Source: a virus
DNA: 42,488 nucleotides
Strand: one strand, 5' to 3'
IMG/VR virus record: IMGVR_UViG_3300012920_000085
Span: 1 to 42,488 of that record
Part shown: positions 31,848 through 40,800 of the stretch, piece after piece
Numbering within the stretch: the stretch's first letter is position 1
How the letters are laid out: each line of letters starts with the position of its first letter
Notes under the pieces: generated by a model
Seen by the model: only the letters and a program-made list of their open reading frames with translations
Databases searched by the model: none
What the model was told of the DNA's origin: nothing
Translations under genes and position numbers: made by a program

Positions 31848-34800
31848 TTAATCCCCTAATCCTGGAAATCCTCCTGTAGCGTCAGGGCTACCTGAGACAA
31901 AGTACGCTTGTGCCGCCATATCACCGCCAACTGTTCCTGCTCCGCCTTGTATACTGACTGGAGCGTTGAATGTAATAGTTCCACCTAAAGGTTTAAAGAT
32001 TTTATTACCTTCAAAACTAATATTACCAGCATTTAATCTGTTAACCTTAAGATCTGAACCACCAGATGATACTCTTGATTGTACATATTTGCCGATTGCT
32101 TTTTGAGTTGGTACAATATTATTAGAATTAGCCGCAAATGTCGGATCTGTACTAAATTCTCTAATTACAGCCCCTGTACCACCAAGCACAACTCCGCCTA
32201 ATCTAAGTTCTTCTAAACCATTTAGATCAAAGAAACTAGCATTAATACTAATTGTACCCGTTGCCTGTTCAACTTCAAATAATTCACCTACTCTAAAGTT
32301 ACCATCTTGGTCTGTACTTGTGTAGAAAACACGACCGCCATCATATTGTAACACTTCGTTAAACTGTTTAGGTTCTGCGTTCTCATCTGGATTGTATCCA
32401 AATACATATAATCCTGGATAATTTGTTCTTGAAAAGTTACCTGTTCCAATATCAAGGAAGTCATGACCAGTAAGTCTAATTTGACTATACTGCTGTCTAA
32501 TAATTACACTTTCACCGTGTACTGGTGCTTCTTGTCTTCCTAAGTTTGGACTAATTTGCAACCTTAAATTGTAACCTCCTAGAATACCTGTCTGTTCCAA
32601 GATTTTAACAACAAAATATGTTACTCCGTCAATGCCTGTAATACTAATATTGTCTCCAGGTCCAGGAATTTTACTAACATTTTCTAGAATTAATTCATCT
32701 GCAATTTGTAATAGTTCTGCATAACCATCGCCTGCTGTGATTGATGCTTGTGATCTAAAGTATCCTGTACCTCTGTTTTGCATAGTTGGTTGCGGTAACA
32801 CACCGTTTGCAACTTCTGCTATTGTTGTTACATCTGAAGAATTTTTATTGTCATGCACTACTACAGTAGGATTATCTGTATAGCCAGCACCTGGTTCATG
32901 TAAAATAAATGTTCCAATTCTGCCACTACCTACAATTGGTCTACAAAGTGCTTGTGTACCATATGTAATCTTGTCGCCATTAGATTCGCCAGAGGTTACA
33001 ATAATCCATTCGCTTGTTGTTCTTGCACCTGCTACTCCTCCACGAGTTTCAAAACCTGCTCCTAATAATTTTGTTCTCCAATGATATCCGTCTCTACTAA
33101 ATGCAATAACATCTGATTGAGATCCTGTATCACTTTTGACTGCACAGAATGTTCCTTGTGCATAACCTATACCTGTCCACTCTCCTGGTTCAATACTTCC
33201 TGCATACCAAGTTATACCATCATAACTAACTGCTGTTTCTGCTGTACTACTATCTGTTTTTGCAGTCATAGCAACAAATCTATCTCTACCATATGTTACT
33301 TTCGACCAAGCACTAGATGCTGGAAGAGTTACTGCTGTCCAACTTGACCCGTCATCTGTTGAATATGCCGCGTTATTACTAGGATTAGCCGCTGTACCAG
33401 CAATGGCTACAAATTTTCCGTCACCGTAAGTTACATCTGACCAGTAATCAGCATTTGGTAACGTTCCGCCTGCACCCCAACTGTTGCCGCCATCAGTAGA
33501 TCTAATTGTAGCATTTGTTGCTCCGCCTGAGTCAACAAGTGTACCTACCATAAAGTTACCTTCAGTATTTTGTCCTGCCAAACCTGTAAGTGTGTTTGTT
33601 GCTGTTAGTCCACATGTTGTATCACTCCAAGTTGCACCCCCATCAGAACTATGTGAACCTGCATTATTATTTCCATCTGGATTTACCAATGATATTGTTC
33701 CGTTACCTATAGCAACAAATCCGCCTTTTGAGGATCTATCAGTATGTGACCAACCATTACCATCTGTACTAACGCTAACACCTTCAGGATGACCTGCTAC
33801 CCAAATATCTTGGCTATTGTAAGTTCCCCTAACAATATCATTCCAAGCAGGTGATGTACCACCTAAACCTGTTGTTTGTATTTGGTAACTAGGTTCTGAT
33901 ATAACTGCTCTTGGCTCTATGTAATAACGTGCTGTATCATTTAATGTTGCCTCAATAGGTTGCCCCGTAACATGTTCCCATCCTGGTTCGCCATTTACCT
34001 CTTTTTCTACTGTAGCAATTTTACTAATAGTATTGAATCCGCTAATTCTGCCATATTGTCCTGCACCTTGACCTTCATATATAAACAATCTTTGTCCAAT
34101 ATAATCTGCAGGATCTGTAATATCGTCTGCTCCACTTAGTGTAAGTGAAGTTGTTGTACCAATTTGTGCTTTGTTTGCTTTGAAAGTATAACCACTACCT
34201 CCAATAAAGTTTGAATCTTCTTCTGTAACAAATACTTGTTTAACACCGCCATTTCTAAATTCATTAAATGTAGCACTAGCACCTTGACCATTTCCTGTTA
34301 TTGACATTGTTGCATTAGTATATCCTTCGCCTGCGTGTGTATAAGCAACTCCGTGTATTTCATTTCTATCGCCATAAGTTTGATAAATTTGTGCTTCTTT
34401 ACTTCTATTGTTTACAGTAGCAGTAATAGGAACTTCGTCAATATCATATCCTTCTGCAACACAACCATATTCTCCATAGGAATTGTTACCGTTCAATGCA
34501 CGAACTTTACCGCCTGCTGTTGCCAAATAACCAATATGACAATAGTAAGTAAACACAGACACAAGTTCTGATTTACCTTCACCGTTTGCCCAATAACCAA
34601 TACCATCACTTAGTATTTGTGTAAAATCGTTTGCAACAATTGATTTGTTTCCTGTGCTATGTAAATCTCCGTCAACTTTCATTCCTATACAACCTGTTCC
34701 AAACGTAGTAACGTTTTGAACGTATGGAGATTTTGTAGATATGTGTGCATATGACGCATCAGGACCTGTTGCTGGGTCTAATGAAACATAAGCACCTGCT

Positions 34801-36758
34801 GATGGTCTCCTTGTTAAGTTATCATTTGGATTACCAAGTGTTCCTGTTAAACCTTGTAGAGTCATGTTACGTAAACCTGATCCATTGTGCATGTAAAACA
34901 TGTTGTCTAATTCATAACCATCTGCCGGCATAACAACAGTTGAACGTAATTCATCTCCTACAACAGCAACATTTGCCGGAATAACCATTGGAAGTAATTC
35001 TTTATATGCTCCAGTTGAAACAAAAACTGTAGCAGGAGTTCGCTCTGCTAAGTTACCTTGCAAAAATTGTAATGCATACTTAATTGTTTTGAAAGGCGTT
35101 GCGGCATTTGTCCCGTTTTCAGGAATATCTTCCCCTGTGGTGCTTACATACCAAACCTTGTTAATTTCAAACAAGTTTTCATATTTCAAAGTTGTATCTT
35201 CATCAACTTTTAGTAATTCACCTGCTTTTCCTATTGCTAGTCTTGCTGTGCCTAATGTGCTTCCGTCATCTTTAGTTGCGTAAGTTCTAATATCACCTCT
35301 ATAACGTAATACGTTATTTGTAGCACTAGTTTCGTTATTACCCATATATTTTGTCCAGTAATAATCATTACCAGTTAGTGTATCAGTATCTATTCTTGGT
35401 CTTGATTCAAATATATTACTGTAGTGTTGTTTTTTACAAATGTAAGTTTCACTTTCATCCATTACAACTTCGCCTGGATAATATTGGAAGAATGTGCTAT
35501 CTGCGCCTGTGCCTTGAGATTCTGACCATTCACCTTTCCAAGCAATACCTGTAACGAGAAGTTTCCATTTGTCACTTGTATCTGTATCAGGATCTCCTGG
35601 TTCTACATTCTCAACTGGTAAAATATTTACTAGTGCTTCGTATAAGTAACCACCTTTACGTACAACACTTCCTGGAGCATAAATGTTAGTTACGTCCCAT
35701 TCACCTTTCATCTTGTATCCACGTACAAGTACTTCCCAATCTGCACCTACACCGTCTTGCTCTAAACCAAATGCACTTGGATTTGAACCAATGTTGATTT
35801 CTAAAGCAGTGTACGTATATCCTCCATATTGTACAATGTCTCCTGGTTGATAAACTGAATTAGGATCCCATATTTCTTCAAAACCTAATCCTGGTAGCCA
35901 AATTTCCCAGTCATCTTGATCGTCAAATGTGTCTGTACCACTCATTCCTCTTTTTGCAATATATAAGTTTGGACCGTAAGTTACAATATCGTTAGTTTTG
36001 TACCATTGTGTACCTGACCAATTACCTTTGTATTCTATGCCTTCAACAACTTTTTCCCATTTTGCCGCCGACGAATCATTTCCTAAATCAGTACCTATAC
36101 CTTCTCTTATATCATCATTACTTGTATGCCCAACAATACAACGATATACGTTACCTCCATAACGCACAATGTCGTCAACTTTGTATCTTGTATTTGCTAA
36201 CCAAACACCTTGCCAGTTATCACTTCTATTGTATGTTGCCCATTTTGATTGATCTGCTTCTAAACCTGCTTCAACATTACTACTTGTATGATCTACTATA
36301 CAAGTATAGAGTTGTCCACCGTATTTTACTAAATCGTTTTTCTTATAAATTGTGCTGGCTGTCCACAATGCAAGATAGTTTACACCTTTAGCAAAAGGTG
36401 ACCATTTACCATCATCATTTTCTAATCCAGAATTTAATGTTGAAGCACTTGTATGACTATCTATACAGAAATAAACTATACCTCTATATTTTACAACATC
36501 ATTTACTTTGTAGAATGCCTCTGGTTGCCAATCGCCTTTCCATGCTTTACCATCGCCCATTTGTTCCCATTTAGGAGTTGATTCTCCTGCAACAAGAAAG
36601 TCTAGATCAGTGTTAAAATCTGCACTTGCTGTATGACCGGATAAAGCAACAAAAACTTTACCTCCATAACTAATAACATCGTCTTTTCTATATGCTGTGC
36701 CGGTAACCCATGGACCTTTCCAGTTAAATCTAATTCTATCAATTCTAAATTCTGCCAT
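31848..36758 (-). CDS. Large fibre-like virion protein 2 with an Asp-box propeller insertion
   Basis: A 1636-residue paralogue of fibre 1. It has eight N-terminal CBM-like repeats (YRKDDVISYGGKVFVALSGH, YKVNDVVKYRG, YKVDDIVRYGGNVYRC), a beta-helix-type region (VWYVSTTGEDIPENG, FKTIKYALQFLQ, AVVGDELRSTVVMP), YVSLDPATGPDASYAHISTK and SDGIGYWANGEGKSELVSVF, then a shared C-terminus with LTGHDFLDIGTGNFSRTNYP, YTSTDQDGNFRVGELFEVEQ and VPTQKAIGKYVQ. Unlike fibre 1 it carries about 300 residues with six Asp-box-like motifs (SxDxGxxW). It lacks the two CRRDTG-type modules. AGGA precedes the ATG; a weak AATAAATA is at 36789-36796. Probably a second receptor-binding fibre or spike. Confidence 0.8.
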   Translation of the reverse strand: MAEFRIDRIRFNWKGPWVTGTAYRKDDVISYGGKVFVALSGHTASADFNTDLDFLVAGESTPKWEQMGDGKAWKGDWQPEAFYKVNDVVKYRGIVYFCIDSHTSASTLNSGLENDDGKWSPFAKGVNYLALWTASTIYKKNDLVKYGGQLYTCIVDHTSSNVEAGLEADQSKWATYNRSDNWQGVWLANTRYKVDDIVRYGGNVYRCIVGHTSNDDIREGIGTDLGNDSSAAKWEKVVEGIEYKGNWSGTQWYKTNDIVTYGPNLYIAKRGMSGTDTFDDQDDWEIWLPGLGFEEIWDPNSVYQPGDIVQYGGYTYTALEINIGSNPSAFGLEQDGVGADWEVLVRGYKMKGEWDVTNIYAPGSVVRKGGYLYEALVNILPVENVEPGDPDTDTSDKWKLLVTGIAWKGEWSESQGTGADSTFFQYYPGEVVMDESETYICKKQHYSNIFESRPRIDTDTLTGNDYYWTKYMGNNETSATNNVLRYRGDIRTYATKDDGSTLGTARLAIGKAGELLKVDEDTTLKYENLFEINKVWYVSTTGEDIPENGTNAATPFKTIKYALQFLQGNLAERTPATVFVSTGAYKELLPMVIPANVAVVGDELRSTVVMPADGYELDNMFYMHNGSGLRNMTLQGLTGTLGNPNDNLTRRPSAGAYVSLDPATGPDASYAHISTKSPYVQNVTTFGTGCIGMKVDGDLHSTGNKSIVANDFTQILSDGIGYWANGEGKSELVSVFTYYCHIGYLATAGGKVRALNGNNSYGEYGCVAEGYDIDEVPITATVNNRSKEAQIYQTYGDRNEIHGVAYTHAGEGYTNATMSITGNGQGASATFNEFRNGGVKQVFVTEEDSNFIGGSGYTFKANKAQIGTTTSLTLSGADDITDPADYIGQRLFIYEGQGAGQYGRISGFNTISKIATVEKEVNGEPGWEHVTGQPIEATLNDTARYYIEPRAVISEPSYQIQTTGLGGTSPAWNDIVRGTYNSQDIWVAGHPEGVSVSTDGNGWSHTDRSSKGGFVAIGNGTISLVNPDGNNNAGSHSSDGGATWSDTTCGLTATNTLTGLAGQNTEGNFMVGTLVDSGGATNATIRSTDGGNSWGAGGTLPNADYWSDVTYGDGKFVAIAGTAANPSNNAAYSTDDGSSWTAVTLPASSAWSKVTYGRDRFVAMTAKTDSSTAETAVSYDGITWYAGSIEPGEWTGIGYAQGTFCAVKSDTGSQSDVIAFSRDGYHWRTKLLGAGFETRGGVAGARTTSEWIIVTSGESNGDKITYGTQALCRPIVGSGRIGTFILHEPGAGYTDNPTVVVHDNKNSSDVTTIAEVANGVLPQPTMQNRGTGYFRSQASITAGDGYAELLQIADELILENVSKIPGPGDNISITGIDGVTYFVVKILEQTGILGGYNLRLQISPNLGRQEAPVHGESVIIRQQYSQIRLTGHDFLDIGTGNFSRTNYPGLYVFGYNPDENAEPKQFNEVLQYDGGRVFYTSTDQDGNFRVGELFEVEQATGTISINASFFDLNGLEELRLGGVVLGGTGAVIREFSTDPTFAANSNNIVPTQKAIGKYVQSRVSSGGSDLKVNRLNAGNISFEGNKIFKPLGGTITFNAPVSIQGGAGTVGGDMAAQAYFVSGSPDATGGFPGLGD
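32945..33900 (-). other. Inserted Asp-box (BNR-like) beta-propeller domain in fibre 2
   Basis: Six motifs occur in order: STDGNGW, SSDGGATW, STDGGNSW, STDDGSSW, SYDGITW and SRDGYHW, each followed by repeats such as VTYGDGKFVAIAG and VTYGRDRFVAMTA. This is the S-x-D-x-G-x-x-W turn of sialidase-type propellers. The flanks (RAVISEP before; RPIVGSGRIGTF after) continue the alignment with fibre 1, where nothing comparable is present. The catalytic sialidase arginine triad is not evident, so a binding role is more likely. Confidence 0.72.
35310..36745 (-). repeat. Eight CBM-like coding repeats at the N-terminus of fibre protein 2
   Basis: These have the same W...Y-x4-D-x-V-x-YGG-x2-Y-x-C/A-x3-HTS unit as in fibre 1. 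The eighth unit is longer (ESQGTGADSTFFQYYPGEVV). Equal number and order in both fibres indicate that they duplicated as a block. Confidence 0.78.
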
Positions 36759-36777
36759 TGTTTTTCCTGTCCACTAA

Positions 36778-37506
36778 TTATGTAAGTGTATTTATTTGTC
36801 CACCCATACCCGGATGATTAACACAGTAATAGTATAGAGTTGGTGCATTTACTGGCACCTTAAACTTCACATAACTACCTTCGACGCCGGGAACGCCCAA
36901 TACTGTTACACCATTTGTATATTCTACACCGCCACCGTGTGTACCATCAGCAGTTGTAGATAATCTCAAAGGATGAGTTGAATTTGTTGAATTACTTTGT
37001 CCAAATGTATATGTTTGACCTTCATATAAATTCAGTGTTGGACTGTTTATTCCATTTACGTAATATTTGTTACCCGCACCATATCTATTTGTACCGGCGG
37101 CAACAGTTATCTGATAAAAGTTTTTATTGTAATCTGTTAATCCATCACTACTTACATCTGTTGGATATTCGTGATGCTCATTAAATTTAAGTATAAATTC
37201 TCCGTCTGCATTTATATAATAATTAATGTGTCTATTATCCCATCTTAATTGTTCGTAATTTAAATTAGGATACACAAGTTCATGGTTTTGATCTCTGCCT
37301 TCAAAGAAATCTATACCTTGTTCGAAATCATTATAATTTTGTTCTGGATCTCCAGGTTTGTTAATTTGTATACTTGCGTTTGAATCCATTTGATCAATCT
37401 TTGTAAAAAATAATTCGCCTTGATCTGTTCTACGTAAGGCATACATATATCTACCGTCAATGTTTCCAGTTATATTTGTTACATCATTTCCTGCGTATTG
37501 ACTCAT
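36778..37506 (-). CDS. Virion protein with a C-terminal cupredoxin-like (amicyanin-type) copper motif
   Basis: A 242-residue protein. Residues 1-125 are polar with no recognised domain (GDPEQNYNDFEQGIDFFEGR, YYINADGEFILKFNEHHEYP). Residues of about 128-242 look like a small beta-sandwich: YQITVAAGTN, PTLNLYEGQTYTFGQ, STHPLRLST, YVKFKVPVNAPTLYYYCVNH, then PGMGGQINTLT. The final loop has Cys228-x2-His231-x2-Met234, the spacing of the type 1 copper site of amicyanin, with His178 as a possible fourth ligand. The 310-residue protein at 18244-19176 has the same module with these residues lost. GGGAG precedes the ATG. Virion location is inferred from the neighbouring fibre genes. The fold call is moderate; copper binding is a hypothesis. 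Confidence 0.62.
   Translation of the reverse strand: MSQYAGNDVTNITGNIDGRYMYALRRTDQGELFFTKIDQMDSNASIQINKPGDPEQNYNDFEQGIDFFEGRDQNHELVYPNLNYEQLRWDNRHINYYINADGEFILKFNEHHEYPTDVSSDGLTDYNKNFYQITVAAGTNRYGAGNKYYVNGINSPTLNLYEGQTYTFGQSNSTNSTHPLRLSTTADGTHGGGVEYTNGVTVLGVPGVEGSYVKFKVPVNAPTLYYYCVNHPGMGGQINTLT
36789..36796 (-). promoter_or_regulatory. Weak late-type promoter candidate (AATAAATA) for fibre protein 2
   Basis: Minus-strand CAAATAAATACACTT, about 30 bases before the 36758 ATG and inside the end of the preceding gene. It differs from the C/G-initial pattern of the other elements. Confidence 0.4.
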
Positions 37507-37516
37507 TTATTTCTCC

Positions 37517-37846
37517 CTACTGTATATCCACATAACTTACAACAGCATCAACACTTGCAGTCTGACTAGCCTGCACTATCAATTGATGTCCTGTTGGCAA
37601 CACAATTTTTTCTCCACCAATCATTGCCTTAAATGCTGTTTGTGGAGGTATCATAACATCTTTGACATAGAATCCTTCAACACTTCCGTCATCTTTAATC
37701 AAAACACTTGCTGTTACTGCAAAGTCTGTAATGTTTGCTAAGTTCAGTCCAATAACTGTTGCGTTAGTTGCCGCTGGTACTTCAAACACTACAATTTTTT
37801 GTGTTCCTATGTCTTTAATTACTTTTGTTCTAAAAAACGTTGCCAT
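37517..37846 (-). CDS. Small virion protein (beta-sandwich-like)
   Basis: A 109-residue protein, MATFFRTKVIKDIGTQKIVV, with later strands VIGLNLANITDFAVTASVLI, GFYVKDVMIPPQTAFKAMIG and KIVLPTGHQLIVQASQTASV. It resembles the 106-residue product at 26398-26718 in size, strand order and the G-x-KIV/L...AS motif. It lies 4 bases after the stop of the large partial fibre, with AGGA before the ATG, so it is probably translated from the fibre mRNA and may be its accessory or capping protein. No known family was recognised with certainty. Confidence 0.6.
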   Translation of the reverse strand: MATFFRTKVIKDIGTQKIVVFEVPAATNATVIGLNLANITDFAVTASVLIKDDGSVEGFYVKDVMIPPQTAFKAMIGGEKIVLPTGHQLIVQASQTASVDAVVSYVDIQ

Positions 37847-37850
37847 ATCT

Positions 37851-40800
37851 TTATCCTAATACTAATACAAATTCTAGTGCGATTCCTTCCGCATCATTTC
37901 TACTTATCCCGCCTGCAGATCCTGCAACACTTGCCCAGTTTGTACCATCATAGATCTCAACACGATCATCTTCGTTGTTGTATCTCATCATGCCTACTTC
38001 AGCATTACTAGTTGTAGGACGTTGAACGTTATTACCAACTGGAATAACTACTCCGCCTGTGCCGCCAAACTTATAGTAGCCATTTGCAGTTGAATTGAAT
38101 AATGTTACACTATCAGAAACAGTGTTTGTAAATGAATTTTCATCAACTTTGAAGTAATCTAGTAAAATTCCACCAGTACCGTTACCTGATAATACCAAGT
38201 CTGCATTAGTAGTTATCGTTTTAATTTCATTACCGTCAATTTCTATATCATCAACAATTAATTTGTTTGTACTAAAGCGTTGACTTGTCAAATCTGCTGT
38301 TAAAGCACCTGCATTGTAGAATCTAATTACATTATCATTTGCACCCGGTATTAATTCTGGTGTTATTTTCGTATCACCGTCGCCATCTTGTAGGCCATCG
38401 TGCAATGATACCCACTGACCGTTGTATCCTTCAAAACTGTTTGTATCAGTGTTATAACGTAACATACCTGTAACAGGTGTGTTGTTGCGATCTGTTGACG
38501 CACCTTTTGGTAAAATTACACTATCAATACTATCAATTTTCAATACACCACTACCTGGATTCAACACCATATCTGCTGTACTACTAATAATATTAGTATT
38601 GAATTTGATATCATCTAATGATACTTTACCAGTACCGTGTGCTCTTAATTCTAAATCACTGTTAGATTGTGTAGTAGTAATAAAATTATCATCAATTAAA
38701 ATATCACCAGTGCTGAAACTATTTGCTGTTACTCTGCCCAAAGCATCTAAGTTATCTGCATTCAATACACCTTGAACAGTTAAGTCTTTTTCAATTACAA
38801 CATTATTACTTGGTACAATTACTGTACCTGTTCCACTTGCTTCTAGTTCTAAGTCACTGTTAGATTCTGTTGTTGTAATTGTATTGTCGTTTATTTGTAT
38901 ATTATCAAAATTAATTTGACCTTGCACAGTCATATTATTATTAATTGTAACATCATCAAACGTTGCTGTTGTACCAGTTACATTGCCTACAAAAGTTGTA
39001 GTGCCATCAACTGTTAAATTGTTTTTTGCAGTTGTATCACTTAAAAATGAAATATTACCTGTACCATTTGCACGTAATTCTAAATCACTATTTGATAATG
39101 TTGTTGTAATATAGTTGTCATTGATTTCAATGTCTTCAAATTGTACTTGGCCATTTATATTAAGTTCTCTATTGACTGTCAAACTATTAGTTGTATAAAC
39201 ATTACCAGACAAACTATTAAATTGTACAGTACCTGTAACATTTAAATCTCCTGTGATGTCTACATCATTATCAGGAAAAACAATATTACCTGTGCCTGAG
39301 GCTCTTAATTCTAAGTTACTATTTGATTCTGTTGTAGTAATATAGTTGTCATTAAATTCTATATCTTCTAAATTAAGTTGACCATTAAATGTTGCTGTGT
39401 TTACAGTGATAGTATCAGCAGTTATTGTTCCACTTGCCGCTAGGTTCGCAAATTGTGCAGTACCTGCCACAGTAATGTTTCCGCCAACTTCTAAGTCTGC
39501 ATCTGGAAAAACTACTCTTCCTGTTCCTGCCGCATCAAGTTCTAAGTCACTGTTTGAATCAGTTGTTTGTATCTTGTTACCTGATATAAAAATATTTTCA
39601 AATTGTACACTATTATCTACAATTAATCCATCACGTACTGTGAGGTTTGCATTAATTGTTGTGCTAGAACCAGTTTGGTTTATACCACCTGTAACATTTA
39701 AATTGTTGTTTACTGTAACAGTGTTATTAAATGTTGCAGTATCATTTGCTGTAAATGTTCCTGTTATTTCTACATTATTATTAGGAACAACTACTGATCC
39801 TGTGCCAGATGCAACAAGTTCTAAATCGCTGTTACTGTCTTGTGCTGATATTGTGTTGCCTTCAATTTTAAGATTACCGTTATCAAAATTATTAGCGTAA
39901 ATATTTTTCCAACGTTTTGTGGTTTTACCTAAATCAAAAGTATTATCTGTATTTGGTAAAATATCACTGTTTACATCAGAAGCAAATTCAACACTATCTG
40001 TATCTGCATCACCTATTGTAATATTACCGCCAAGTGTAAAGTTTCCTGTAACTGCTAAGTTACCTGTTATGTTTGTGTCTGCTTGTATATCAACTGTATT
40101 TGTTGCACTATCAATAACAAAGTTTTGTGTAAGTGTTTCAATAGTGTTTCCGCTTAATCTAAAGTCACCTGTTTCAATTTTTGTTCCGTCAATAAATGTT
40201 ACATTACCGCCTGAACCAAAAGTAATACCTTGTGGTGTATTGATGTTTAAATTTACAGCATCAAAAACAACTTCACCTGTTTCTTGATTAACAAAAAAGT
40301 TGTCACCAACTCTAAAGTCTCCTTTTTGGTCTACACTTGTAAATCTTACTTTTGCATTGTTAAGTTCTTCAACTTCGTTTGCTTGTATTACAGTTGTTTC
40401 ATCATTGGTAACTTCTTTGCCATTTCCTATGTATGCAAAGTTGTGTCCTATCAAATACATTAACACACCGTTACCATCGCCTACTGCACCTTTGTTACCG
40501 TAGATGTTTGCTGATCCTATTGATCTAATTTCTGCACCAAAGTCTGTTGTGTTGTATAAGTCAATAAAGTTAGCAGTTGCCCCGCCACTAAATGTTAAAT
40601 TTTGTTTTACTTTGACATCTTCCGTAATTGAAGTTGCATTATTAGCGCCATCTAAATGTGTAAGAAACACAGTGTTGCTGTCGCCAACAATTTGTGATGT
40701 AGGCACTGTATAAGTTGTATCAAGATACCTTGCACTGTTACTAATTCTTATGTCGTCTATACGACCGTTCTGTATAAAAGATGTGGTTGCGTAGTCAGTT

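Noticed and set aside
38120-40060. Regularly spaced repeats that could suggest a CRISPR array
   Set aside because: They are in-frame, diverged protein repeats in an open reading frame, not identical short repeats with spacers.
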